Below, in pieces: positions 1 through 7,178 of a stretch of 12,811 bases of DNA. The position numbers and the translations under genes are program-made. The number at the start of each line of letters is the position of its first letter. Position 1 is the stretch's first letter. Origin of the DNA: Vicinamibacteria bacterium (GTDB taxonomy: Bacteria > Acidobacteriota > Vicinamibacteria > Fen-336 > JAGNNV01); NCBI GenBank assembly GCA_016650185.1, contig JAENWE010000285.1, forward strand, positions 1 to 12,811. The letters run 5' to 3'. Under the pieces are notes generated by a model, which was given only the letters and a program-made list of their open reading frames with translations, was not told the DNA's origin and did no database searches.

Positions 1-1968
1 CTTCCGCTGCTGTCCGAGAGTGTACGAGCCCACCACCTTGTCCGACGTGTAGCGCCCGAAGGGCACGATTACCCCGGGGGAAATGGTGAAGCGGGCGGGG
101 AGAAACTCGGAATCGTGCGTGTAGTCGATCCCGGCCTGATCGCTGTTGTGAAGCTCGAGATCGAGGTTGGCCACAAGCGTCCGGTTCTCGAGCCGGCCGG
201 TCGCGGCGCTGGTCACGCGGTCGAAACTGCCTTGAAAGGACAGCTTGCGCACCACCTTGCTCTTCGCCGGTCGCGGGCTAAAGCGCGCCTGCGCGAAGCT
301 GCGCCTGAAATCGGTGCGCCTCAGGAACCCGACCTCCGGGTTGAAGCCGCCTCCGACCAGAAGATGTTCGAGGGCGAGGCCGTAGCGATCGGCCACGTAG
401 TCGAACCGGCCGCGGTAGCTCGCTTCGTCCTCGGACCTCCCTTCCGTCTTCGTCCGCGCGTAATAGCCGGTGAGCGTGGTCTCGTCCGTGAATCGCAGGA
501 CCGCGTCGGCCCCCGCGGCAAAGTTCGAGTGGTCGCCCCCCGAGGTCTCCAGGCGCTCGGTGGCGATGACTCCGATGCTGCTCCTCCTGAAAATATCGCG
601 CTTGATTCGCACCGCCGAGAAGTTGGTGGGCGCCGCACCCGCCGACTCCTTCTCGCCGGTCTGGATGTTCAGCAGGCCAATGTCGAAAGCACCCGCCTTG
701 CCATTCACGCGGCCGCCGATGCGCACGGGGACGCTCTGGCCCGCGCTCAGGCCGATGCGACGGCTGAAGAACAGGATGGGGACATCCGAGCCCGCGGCAA
801 CACGCGCGCGATCGCCGAAGGCGAAGATGCCCTGACCCTCGAGAAAGAAATCCCGCTTTTCCGGAAACTGGAGGCTGAAGCGCGTGAGGTTCACCTGCTG
901 CAGGTCCTCCTCTACCTGGGCGAAATCGGTGTTGACGGTGAGGTCGCCGGTCAGGCTCGAGGTGAGTCCGTACTTCACGTCCAGCCCGACGGCCGCGTGC
1001 GCATCGTTGGTGAAAGCCGGGGCGGCCAGCTGGTTGGTGGTGAGGGAGGAGAGAGCGTACGGCTTGATCTCGAGGTTCTTGGCCAGGCCGGGGGCGTCGA
1101 GCCCGACCAGGGTGCCCGCCTCCTGCATCTGACTCACGCCGGCATTGCCGTAGGACGACGGCATCAGGGTGAGCAGCGAGGTCTCGTTCTTCCACTTCAC
1201 CACCCGGCGGAAGTTGATTCCCCAGACCTGAGGCCCGGGCCGTCGGTAGCGGAGCGATTTGAAGGGGATGGCCATCTCGAAGGTCCAGCCGCCTTCGGTG
1301 GTGGCGGAGCGGACATTCCAGGCCGTGTTCCAGGCGATGAGTTGCTGCCCCTCGCTGATGGCTTGATCGCGAAGGGCCCCCAGCTGGTTGGTCTGGAAGA
1401 AGAAGCCGTTCCTCCGGTCATAGTAGGTGTCGAAGACAACGGTGATGTTGTCGCCCTGGAAGATGTTGTTGTGATCGCGCCGCAGTTCCGTGGCCACCGC
1501 GCGTTCCGGCTGGCTGTCGTGACAGTATCCGGAGACGTAGAGCGTGTCATCGTCGAAGAGAATCCAGACCTCGGTGGGCTCCGTGGCGAGTTGTCCTTCC
1601 CGCGGGAACTGCTGGATGAAACCGGAAGCGGCCGGGGTGGTCCGGTAGAAAGCGTCGTCCAGGCGGCCGTCCAGATCGAGCGGTCGGGCGATGCGGACGG
1701 CGCGCATGGTCGCCTGGCCGGCAGGGTCGCGGCTTATCGTTTCCGGGGCGACGGGCGCGGGCGGACCGTCGATCACGGGAAGGTCTCCTGAGGCGGCCGG
1801 GGGTGGTAACGGAACTGGCCGATCGAGATGGCTCGATCCCGGAGGGGCGGCCTGCTCCTCTATCAACGCGTCCGGGAGCCTCGAACGATACTCTCCGGCC
1901 ACCGCCTGGCCGACGAAGGGCAGGGCGGCCAGAAGGGCAGCCATGAGGGTCGAGCGGTCTGCGCCCAT
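1..1968 (-). CDS. DUF5916-family outer-membrane protein with CBM9-like domain (partial, C-terminus beyond left edge)
   Basis: The gene reads leftward in one open frame of about 656 codons and is cut by the window edge. From the ATG whose first base is at 1968, a signal peptide is visible (MAALLAALPFVGQAVA, cleavage likely after AVA), then a Pro/Ala-rich linker. A carbohydrate-binding family 9-like module follows from about residue 90: it opens with LDLDGRLDDAFYR, then FIQQFPREGQ, WILFDDDTLYVSG, and FEMAIPFKSLRYR with VWGINFRRVVKWKNE. The rest (about residues 270-656: DLTVNTDFAQVEEDLQQVN, FPEKRDFFLEGQGIF, alternating hydrophobic/aromatic strands) looks like the beta-barrel that ends this family. 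Family members run to roughly 700-850 residues, so perhaps 50-200 are missing. Their role is poorly defined; the name rests on family resemblance. In-frame ATGs at 2007 and 2046 would add a basic leader; none has a clear Shine-Dalgarno, so the start is uncertain. It is divergent from the NHL gene. Confidence 0.85.
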   Translation of the reverse strand, partial: MGADRSTLMAALLAALPFVGQAVAGEYRSRLPDALIEEQAAPPGSSHLDRPVPLPPPAASGDLPVIDGPPAPVAPETISRDPAGQATMRAVRIARPLDLDGRLDDAFYRTTPAASGFIQQFPREGQLATEPTEVWILFDDDTLYVSGYCHDSQPERAVATELRRDHNNIFQGDNITVVFDTYYDRRNGFFFQTNQLGALRDQAISEGQQLIAWNTAWNVRSATTEGGWTFEMAIPFKSLRYRRPGPQVWGINFRRVVKWKNETSLLTLMPSSYGNAGVSQMQEAGTLVGLDAPGLAKNLEIKPYALSSLTTNQLAAPAFTNDAHAAVGLDVKYGLTSSLTGDLTVNTDFAQVEEDLQQVNLTRFSLQFPEKRDFFLEGQGIFAFGDRARVAAGSDVPILFFSRRIGLSAGQSVPVRIGGRVNGKAGAFDIGLLNIQTGEKESAGAAPTNFSAVRIKRDIFRRSSIGVIATERLETSGGDHSNFAAGADAVLRFTDETTLTGYYARTKTEGRSEDEASYRGRFDYVADRYGLALEHLLVGGGFNPEVGFLRRTDFRRSFAQARFSPRPAKSKVVRKLSFQGSFDRVTSAATGRLENRTLVANLDLELHNSDQAGIDYTHDSEFLPARFTISPGVIVPFGRYTSDKVVGSYTLGQQRK

Positions 1969-2005
1969 AAGCCGCGAAGTGTATCCCGGACCTCTCCGCC
2001 TGCGC

Positions 2006-2134
2006 ATGGGTCGGCCCGGATTTCGAAGACCCCCACTCTTCCTCATGTTCGCCGCGGTTTGTGTGGTCGGCGCGATCGCTGCGACCCGCGTGATCGAAAC
2101 CCAGAACCGTAGCCAGGCGGAAATCGCGCAGTAG
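2006..2134 (+). CDS. possible small single-span membrane protein (42 aa), speculative
   Basis: A short frame encodes 42 residues: a basic N-terminus (MGRPGFRRPP), one hydrophobic stretch (LFLMFAAVCVVGAIAA) and a polar tail (RVIETQNRSQAEIAQ). This is the layout of a single-pass membrane peptide, and most codons end in G or C as in neighbouring real genes. Against it: no ribosome binding site precedes the ATG, it lies in a high-GC region where chance frames are common, and it would overlap the DUF5916 gene if that gene starts at 2007 or 2046. No family is recognised. Confidence 0.2.
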   Translation: MGRPGFRRPPLFLMFAAVCVVGAIAATRVIETQNRSQAEIAQ

Positions 2135-2316
2135 GCCCTGACTCCGCCGGGCTCGCCGCCCCCGCCCGGGCACCCAAGCCGCTTGGCAACTCCGCGCCGC
2201 GGCCCCCGCGGAATCTTCCGGCTGTGTAACATGCTGACGCTCGCCACAACCGCCCCTGGCCTGTCGAGTTGCACAGTCACAAGACCAACTGCCCAAGACA
2301 ACTGCCCAAGACAACT
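2135..2316. other. intergenic region between divergent genes, with a GC hairpin
   Basis: This gap separates the leftward DUF5916 gene from the rightward NHL gene and should hold their promoters. I see no convincing -35/-10 pair. It contains a perfect inverted repeat, CCGCGG (2197-2202), loop CCC, CCGCGG (2206-2211). The hairpin has no T-tract after it, so it is not a standard intrinsic terminator. No RNA gene is recognised. Confidence 0.4.
2287..2316 (+). repeat. 13-bp tandem direct repeat (2.3 copies) before the NHL gene
   Basis: AACTGCCCAAGAC occurs at 2287-2299 and again exactly at 2300-2312, followed by a partial third copy AACT at 2313-2316 that runs into the Shine-Dalgarno. The array occupies the 5' untranslated region of the NHL gene. 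It may be slipped-strand duplication, or a tandem site for a regulator or RNA. Confidence 0.85.
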
Positions 2317-2326
2317 GGAGGAAGAG
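2317..2326 (+). promoter_or_regulatory. strong ribosome binding site fixing the NHL gene start
   Basis: GGAGGAAGAG lies at 2317-2326, a few bases before the ATG at 2329. It selects this ATG over the upstream in-frame GTG at 2269, which would place polar residues before the signal peptide. Confidence 0.8.
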
Positions 2327-2328
2327 AC

Positions 2329-3312
2329 ATGAAAACGAGAACACGTTTTCTGACGTCAGCGATCGGTGCCGTGGCGATTTTGCTTTGCTCAGTCGCGCCG
2401 ATGTTCGCGCAGGGCGGCGGTGCGGGCGACGCGCCGATACCACAGCTGCAGTTCCGTCTCGTGGAGGACTTCTTTCAGTATCCCCCGGGATCGGTCATCG
2501 GCCGCACCACCGGCGTGGCCGTCGGGGCCGACGGCACTATCGCCACCCTCAACCGCGGCTATCGCCCCGTGATCGAGTTCAACGCGGACGGCACCTTCCT
2601 GCGCTCCTGGGGCGAGGGCTCCACGATGTTCCATGGCGCCCATGTCTTGCGGTTCGATGCCCAGGGCAATCTCTGGTACGTGAACGCTGGCGACAACAAC
2701 GTCTTTCGCTTTGACTCCAAACGCCGCACCATGGGAACGCTGGGAACGAACCCGGAGCCCTGGACCTGGCTGACCCACGTTTATGAGCACGGGGCGCGCA
2801 GCGTGACCGCCTTGTATCAGCCGACCGACATCGCCTGGAGCAAGGATGGCACCAGCTTCGTCGCCGACGGATACGGCAATTCCCGCATTGCCAAGTTCAG
2901 CAAGGACGGGAACTTCGTCACGTCCTGGGGGCAGCGGGGCAGTCGGCCGGGCCAGTTCAACACCCCTCACGGTCTCGTGATCGACAAAAACGACATCGTC
3001 TATGTCGCCGACCGCGGCAACAGCCGCATCCAGGTCTTCGACATCGAGGGCAAACAGAAGGCGGTCTGGGACCTGCCGACTGCGCCCTGGACGCTCTGCC
3101 TCACCAACGGCCCCGAGCAGGTGATGTTCGTCGGCAGCGTGGGCCGGATCTACAAGATGGATCTCAACGGCAAGGTCCTGGGAGCCTTTGGTCACGGCGG
3201 CCGCATGCCCGGAAGCATCGACTCCGTCCACCAGATCGCCTGCCCGGACGAGAAGACCCTGTATCTCGCCCACACCTATGCGTCGCGCTTCGACAAGTGG
3301 GTCGCGCAGTAG
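2329..3312 (+). CDS. secreted NHL-repeat beta-propeller protein
   Basis: The 327-residue product begins with a Sec signal peptide (basic MKTRTR, hydrophobic core AIGAVAILLCSVAPMFA, cleavage near residue 27), so it is predicted to be periplasmic or extracellular. The mature part has repeated NHL blades. The clearest are near residue 167 (DIAWSKDGTSFVADGYGNSR, then IAKFSKDGNFVTSWG) and about 214-240 (GLVIDKNDIVYVADRGNSR, then IQVFDIEGK); weaker blades lie before and after. The length fits one six-bladed propeller. Relatives are often annotated as peptidyl-alpha-hydroxyglycine alpha-amidating lyase-like or '6-bladed beta-propeller' proteins. I see no basis for assigning an enzymatic reaction; ligand or protein binding is equally possible. 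The start is set by the RBS at 2317-2326. The stop is followed directly by the remnant of a solute-binding protein gene, which suggests the two once sat side by side. Confidence 0.88.
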   Translation: MKTRTRFLTSAIGAVAILLCSVAPMFAQGGGAGDAPIPQLQFRLVEDFFQYPPGSVIGRTTGVAVGADGTIATLNRGYRPVIEFNADGTFLRSWGEGSTMFHGAHVLRFDAQGNLWYVNAGDNNVFRFDSKRRTMGTLGTNPEPWTWLTHVYEHGARSVTALYQPTDIAWSKDGTSFVADGYGNSRIAKFSKDGNFVTSWGQRGSRPGQFNTPHGLVIDKNDIVYVADRGNSRIQVFDIEGKQKAVWDLPTAPWTLCLTNGPEQVMFVGSVGRIYKMDLNGKVLGAFGHGGRMPGSIDSVHQIACPDEKTLYLAHTYASRFDKWVAQ

Positions 3313-3551
3313 CACTCTGACGCCCTGGCCGGCCTGCGCCCTCGCCTGCCCACCGAACAGGCGAAGTTGCCGGGCTCGCTTTTCGTCGAGGGCCGCTTCA
3401 CCGCCGTCCAACAGAACCGCCGGCGCACCGAAAGGGCGCACCGCTGCGGCAAAATATCTCGGCGCTTTCATCGAAGACGTCAAAGTCTCTGGGCTGTTGG
3501 CCAAGGCCATTAATTAAGGACAACAAGGTTGCGGGGCTGTCGATAGCGGAT
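3313..3551 (+). pseudogene. decayed 3' remnant of a family-3 (SBP_bac_3-like) ABC solute-binding protein gene
   Basis: Directly after the NHL stop codon, three frames read in turn give the continuous C-terminus of a family-3 periplasmic solute-binding protein. Codons from 3313 to 3414 give SDALAGLRPRLPTEQ, then AKLPGSLFVEGRFTAVQQ. Shifting one base, 3416-3514 gives TAGAPKGRTAAAKYLGAF, then IEDVKVSGLLAKAI. Shifting again, 3519-3551 gives DNKVAGLSIAD. From memory, intact relatives end with the same order: LPGSR..(D/E)GRF, QQ..GTPKGR, YLR.F(V/I)E..KASG.VA(K/R)AIE, then a short (R/A)G(L/V)SVAP tail. About 200 N-terminal residues are absent, and two one-base shifts plus an in-frame TAA interrupt the rest. 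The gene is dead. The identification is by eye and the exact subfamily is uncertain. Confidence 0.65.
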
Positions 3552-3596
3552 TGTAGGGACTGCTTTTCCGCGCTCGCATTATCCGCCCTAAGTCCC
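3546..3596 (+). repeat. two interleaved inverted repeats upstream of tcuA
   Basis: GCGGAT at 3546-3551 is complementary to ATCCGC at 3581-3586. GGGACT at 3556-3561 is complementary to AGTCCC at 3591-3596. The arms alternate (a, b, a', b'), with connecting segments of 4, 19 and 4 bases, so both pairs could form together only as a pseudoknot. It lies in the gap before tcuA, 82 bases before its ATG. Chance or a regulator site are alternatives. Confidence 0.4.
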
Positions 3597-3677
3597 GCTT
3601 TGCGGTTGTGCTGCCTGCTGAACGTCGGGCGCGCCAGCGTCGCGTCGAGTATTCTGCCGTGGTCGTTCGAGCCGACC
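3552..3677 (+). other. leader region before the tcu/tct operon
   Basis: The 126 bases between the end of the binding-protein remnant and tcuA must hold, or closely follow, the operon promoter. I find no clear -35/-10 pair and no strong Shine-Dalgarno before the tcuA ATG. A TTG at 3600 opens the tcuA frame, but the 26 residues it would add resemble nothing in TcuA proteins. Confidence 0.35.
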
Positions 3678-5072
3678 ATGCACAGTGAAATCATCTACGA
3701 CGTCCTGGTGGTCGGCGGGGGCAACGCCGCGCTCTGCGCTGCCATCAGCGCGCGCCTCACGGGGTCCACCGTGCTCGTGCTCGAAGCGGCGCCGCAGGCG
3801 CTCCGCGGCGGAAACAGCCGGCACACCCGAAACCTCCGCTGCATGCACGAGGGTCCGGCGGATCTCCTGACCGGGTCGTACCCGCTCTCGGAGTATTTCA
3901 AGGACCTGCTTCAGGTCACGGGCGGACGGACGAACGAGAAACTGGCTCTGATGACGCTGCGGGAGTCGTCGAACTGCCAGGAATGGATGCGGCAGAAGGG
4001 CGTCCGATTTCAGCGGGCCCTGGGCGGGACCCTCCACCTGTCGCGCACGAATGCGTTCTTCCTCGGGGGAGGCAAGGCGCTCTTGAATGCCTACTACCGG
4101 GCCGCCGCGGCGATGGGAGTCGAGATCGAGTACGACGCGGAGGTCCGGGGCCTGGATATCCGGGACGGACGCTTCCACTCGGCCACCGTGCTCCGCGACG
4201 GCGGGACGCGAACGGTTCGCGCTCGCGCGCTCGTGGCCGCCTCGGGCGGGTATCAGGGAAACCTGGAGTGGCTGAAGGAAGTGTGGGGAGACGCGGCCGA
4301 TAACTTCATCATCCGCGGCACGCCCTACGATACGGGGACGGTCCTTCGCGGTCTCATGGACTGCGGGGTCAAGACCGCGGGGGATCCGGCGCAGTGTCAT
4401 GCCGTCGCGGTCGACGCGCGTTCCCCACGCTTCGATGGGGGCATCGTCACCCGGGTCGACTGCGTCTCATTGGGGATCGTGGTGAATCGCGACGCTCTTC
4501 GTTTCTACGACGAAGGCGAGGACTTCTGGCCGAAGCGCTATGCGGTCTGGGGGAGGCTGATTGCGGAGCAGCCTGATCAGATCGCCCACGCGATCATCGA
4601 CGCCAAATCGATGGGGCTGTTCGTGCCCCCGCTCTACCCGCCGCACCAGGCGGGCTCCCTGCCTGAGCTGGCCGCACTGCTGACCCTCGCCCCCGAGGCC
4701 CTCGAACGCACGGTCGCCGCGTTCAACGCCTCGGTGCAGCCGGGCACCTTCGACCACGCCGTCCTGGACGACAACAAGACGGAGGGGCTCAACCCTCCAA
4801 AGAGCCATTGGGCCCGTCCCCTCGATACCCCTCCTTTCTTCGCCTATCCCCTTCGGCCAGGGATCACCTTCACCTATCTCGGGGTCGAGGTGGACGAGAA
4901 AGCCCGGGTCGTCATGAAGGACGACAAGCCGGCGGAGAATGTCTTCGCGGCCGGGGAGATCATGGCGGGCAACATTCTTGGCCAGGGGTATCTGGCCGGG
5001 ATCGGCATGACCATCGGGACGGTTTTCGGGCGCATCGCAGGTGAGGAGGCGTCGCGCGTTGTCCACGGTTGA
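3678..5072 (+). CDS. tcuA: TcuA-like FAD-dependent tricarballylate dehydrogenase
   Basis: This 464-residue flavoprotein belongs to the fumarate reductase/succinate dehydrogenase flavoprotein superfamily. An N-terminal dinucleotide-binding motif follows a short lead (YDVLVVGGGNAALCAAISAR, residues 7-26). It continues with the TcuA-like GGNSRHTRNLRCMH (44-57) and closes with the FAD-binding C-terminal motif AAGEIMAGNILGQGYLAGIG (424-443). In Salmonella, TcuA (about 467 residues) oxidises tricarballylate to cis-aconitate, which enters the TCA cycle, and passes electrons to TcuB. The ATG at 3678 places the glycine-rich motif at the usual distance from the N-terminus. The coding end overlaps tcuB, and a tricarboxylate importer follows, which supports a tri- or dicarboxylic acid substrate. 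Identity as tricarballylate rather than a related acid is inferred from family and context. Confidence 0.85.
   Translation: MHSEIIYDVLVVGGGNAALCAAISARLTGSTVLVLEAAPQALRGGNSRHTRNLRCMHEGPADLLTGSYPLSEYFKDLLQVTGGRTNEKLALMTLRESSNCQEWMRQKGVRFQRALGGTLHLSRTNAFFLGGGKALLNAYYRAAAAMGVEIEYDAEVRGLDIRDGRFHSATVLRDGGTRTVRARALVAASGGYQGNLEWLKEVWGDAADNFIIRGTPYDTGTVLRGLMDCGVKTAGDPAQCHAVAVDARSPRFDGGIVTRVDCVSLGIVVNRDALRFYDEGEDFWPKRYAVWGRLIAEQPDQIAHAIIDAKSMGLFVPPLYPPHQAGSLPELAALLTLAPEALERTVAAFNASVQPGTFDHAVLDDNKTEGLNPPKSHWARPLDTPPFFAYPLRPGITFTYLGVEVDEKARVVMKDDKPAENVFAAGEIMAGNILGQGYLAGIGMTIGTVFGRIAGEEASRVVHG
5044..5049 (+). promoter_or_regulatory. ribosome binding site deciding the tcuB start
   Basis: AGGAGG at 5044-5049, inside the end of tcuA, stands 9 bases before a TTG at 5059. 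This favours TTG 5059 over the in-frame GTG at 5041, which would itself overlap the Shine-Dalgarno and has none upstream. Confidence 0.6.
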
Positions 5073-6180
5073 TTCCGTCCCGCTGTTGCAGCTCCTCAAG
5101 GACGGGGAGCGGGCCATGCAGATCTGCAACGCCTGCCGCTACTGCGAGGGGTTTTGCGCGGTCTTTCCGGCCATGGAGCGCAGACTTTCGTTCTCGCCAA
5201 AGGACCTGACCTACCTCGCGAACCTCTGCCACGATTGTCGAGAGTGCCTGTACTCGTGCCAGTACGCGCCGCCTCACGAGTTCGGCCTCAATCTCCCGAA
5301 GGTCATGGCCGGGTTGAGGCGCGAGACCTACCGGAAATTCGCCTGGCCCTCGTTCGTGGTCAACATCCTCGGGCAAACGGGGCCCGCGCTCGTGCTGAGT
5401 CTTCTTCTGAGTCCGGCGCTGTTCTTTCTGGGAATGTTCGTCTTCCATGGGCCCGGGGCGGTGTTCTCCGCCCACTCGGTCGAGGAGGGCTCGTTCTATC
5501 GCGTCTTGTCTCATGGCGCCATGGTCGGAGGTTTCGGTTTCGTCGGGTTGTTCGTTCTGGTGGCCTTCGCCATGGAGTTTCGCAACTTCTGGCGGGGAAC
5601 CGGTGGCCGTGCGGACTCATGGCTCGACGCTCGCGCGATGGGGCGTGCCATCCGGGACAGTCTGAACCTGCGCTACCTCGGTGGGGGGGACGATCAGGGG
5701 TGCGCCTACCCCGATGAACGGGCCTCGTCAACCCGGCGCTGGTACCACCATTTGACCTTCTACGGCTTCTCATTGTGCTTCGCGTCCACGACCTTGGCGG
5801 CGATCTATCACAACTTTCTCGGGTGGAAGGCGCCGTACGAGCTTATGAGCCTCCCGGTGGTTCTCGGCGTGGTCGGGGGCCTTGGCCTCGTGGCCGGTCC
5901 GCTGGGTTTGCTCCGTCTCAAATCCATTCAGGATCCAGAGCCTGCCGACCCGTTGCAGCGTCGGATGGACATCGCCTTTCTCGTCCTCCTGCTGCTGACG
6001 AGCGGCACGGGACTGCTCCTGCTGGCGCTGCGGGAGACCGCGGCGATGGGCGTTATTCTGGCCGTGCATCTGGGAGTCGTCATGGGCCTGTTTCTCACGA
6101 TGCCCTACGGGAAGTTCGTACACGGAATCTACCGATTCGGAGCGCTCATCCGTTTCGCGAAGGAGGAGAGAGAATCATGA
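5059..6180 (+). CDS. tcuB: TcuB-like membrane iron-sulphur electron-transfer protein
   Basis: The 373-residue product has two ferredoxin-like cysteine clusters. The first is CNACRYCEGFC (Cys 23, 26, 29, 33) and the second CHDCRECLYSC (Cys 57, 60, 63, 67), each able to hold a 4Fe-4S centre. About six hydrophobic segments follow from residue 100 (for example GPALVLSLLLSPALFFLGMF, GFGFVGLFVLVAFAME, FYGFSLCFASTTLAAIY, DIAFLVLLLLTSGTGLLLLAL). Histidines at the membrane segments (YHHLTFYGF, HLGVVMGLF, KFVHGIYRF) could bind haem. Salmonella TcuB is about 379 residues and reoxidises the FADH2 of TcuA by passing electrons to the respiratory chain. It overlaps tcuA by 14 bases and tctC by the ATGA motif, so translational coupling is likely. 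Confidence 0.87.
   Translation: MSTVDSVPLLQLLKDGERAMQICNACRYCEGFCAVFPAMERRLSFSPKDLTYLANLCHDCRECLYSCQYAPPHEFGLNLPKVMAGLRRETYRKFAWPSFVVNILGQTGPALVLSLLLSPALFFLGMFVFHGPGAVFSAHSVEEGSFYRVLSHGAMVGGFGFVGLFVLVAFAMEFRNFWRGTGGRADSWLDARAMGRAIRDSLNLRYLGGGDDQGCAYPDERASSTRRWYHHLTFYGFSLCFASTTLAAIYHNFLGWKAPYELMSLPVVLGVVGGLGLVAGPLGLLRLKSIQDPEPADPLQRRMDIAFLVLLLLTSGTGLLLLALRETAAMGVILAVHLGVVMGLFLTMPYGKFVHGIYRFGALIRFAKEERES
6160..6166 (+). promoter_or_regulatory. ribosome binding site for tctC within the end of tcuB
   Basis: AAGGAGG at 6160-6166 lies 10 bases before the tctC ATG at 6177. It fixes this start and indicates strong initiation even though the gene overlaps tcuB. Confidence 0.75.
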
Positions 6181-7163
6181 CTTTCGGGACATTCCCAAGG
6201 GCGCGTGCGATCCGCACCCTGGTCGTCCTGGCGCTTGGTCCCGGTCTTGCGGGATGCGGCCGCCCTTCTCCCTCTTCGGATACCCTCACCTTGCTTGCGC
6301 CGGCCGCGCCGGGGGGCGGGTGGGACCAGACCGCCCGGGTGATGCAGCAGGTCTTTCGCTCCACCGGGCTTTCGGGAAAGGCCCAGGTGGTCAATGTCCC
6401 CGGAGCCGGGGGCGTTATCGGACTCGCCCAGGTCGTGAACGCTCACAGGGGCGACCCACACGTCCTGATGATGACGGGCCTCATCATGATGGGCGCCATC
6501 CTGACCAACAAATCCCCGGTGACCATGGATCAGGTGACGCCCCTGGCGCGGCTCCTCGGCGAGCATGAGGTCCTGGTGGTTCCCGCGGACTCGCCATATC
6601 GAACCCTCGCCGACTTCGTGAAGGCCTGGAAGGCGGATCCCGGCGCGCTCGCGATTGCGGGGGGGTCGGCCGGAGGGACCGACCACATGCTCGCCGGTCT
6701 TCTTGCCCTGGCCGCCGGCGTCGACGTGACCAAGCTTAACTATCTGCCCCACTCGGGAGGAGGGGAGTCCCTCGCTTCCCTCCTGGGAAGCCACGTGGCC
6801 GCGGGAATCAATGGCTACGCGGAACTCATACCCTTCATAGAGGCGGGACGATTGAGGGCCCTTGCGATCTCCAGTGAGGAGCGGCTGGCGGGACTGAACG
6901 TGGCCACGTTCAGGGAGCAGGGAGTCGAGGTTTCACTCGCCAACTGGCGAGCGGTCGCAGCACCTCCCGGCATCACGAATGAACAGCGATCCAGGCTCGT
7001 GGCTCTTCTGGACCAGTTGCATGGTTCCGAGGCGTGGAAAGAGGCCCTGCGCCGGAACAACTGGATCGATCTCTATTTGACCGGTGCCGAGTACGAAACG
7101 TTCCTGAAAACGGAAAACGAGCGGGTCGCCGCGGTGCTGAAATCCATCGGGCTCGTGAACTGA
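6177..7163 (+). CDS. tctC: TctC-family tripartite tricarboxylate transporter binding lipoprotein
   Basis: The 328-residue product is the extracytoplasmic substrate-binding component of a TTT system. After a short signal sequence a lipobox, LAGC (Cys27), predicts a lipid-anchored protein. Family landmarks follow: LLAPAAPGGGWDQTARVMQQ near residues 38-57, VNVPGAGGVIGLAQVVN, LLGEHEVLVVPADSPYRTLADF, GGSAGGTDHMLAGLLA, NYLPHSGGGES and a helical C-terminus. The length is standard for TctC. The ATG overlaps the tcuB stop, and tctB and tctA follow, giving the complete transporter. Bound ligand is probably a di- or tricarboxylate, by context. Classical TctC proteins are soluble, so the lipobox is a variation. 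Confidence 0.92.
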   Translation: MTFGTFPRARAIRTLVVLALGPGLAGCGRPSPSSDTLTLLAPAAPGGGWDQTARVMQQVFRSTGLSGKAQVVNVPGAGGVIGLAQVVNAHRGDPHVLMMTGLIMMGAILTNKSPVTMDQVTPLARLLGEHEVLVVPADSPYRTLADFVKAWKADPGALAIAGGSAGGTDHMLAGLLALAAGVDVTKLNYLPHSGGGESLASLLGSHVAAGINGYAELIPFIEAGRLRALAISSEERLAGLNVATFREQGVEVSLANWRAVAAPPGITNEQRSRLVALLDQLHGSEAWKEALRRNNWIDLYLTGAEYETFLKTENERVAAVLKSIGLVN

Positions 7164-7178
7164 CCGAATCACCGTCGC

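Noticed and set aside
115..1791. Long plus-strand open frame of 558 codons
   Set aside because: It lies antisense to the DUF5916 gene, whose frame shows clear family motifs and a signal peptide. The plus-strand translation is Arg/Gly/Val-rich with no recognisable domain, a usual shadow in GC-rich DNA.
2389..3510. Minus-strand open frame of 373 codons
   Set aside because: It is antisense to the NHL gene, which has a strong RBS, signal peptide and propeller repeats. It also runs through the pseudogene remnant and shows no family features.
3600..3677. TTG at 3600 as the start of tcuA
   Set aside because: The 26 added residues are not TcuA-like and would push the FAD-binding motif away from its usual N-terminal place; the ATG at 3678 fits the family length.
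3588..4400. Minus-strand open frame of 270 codons
   Set aside because: It is antisense to tcuA and low in hydrophobic organisation; no motif is seen.
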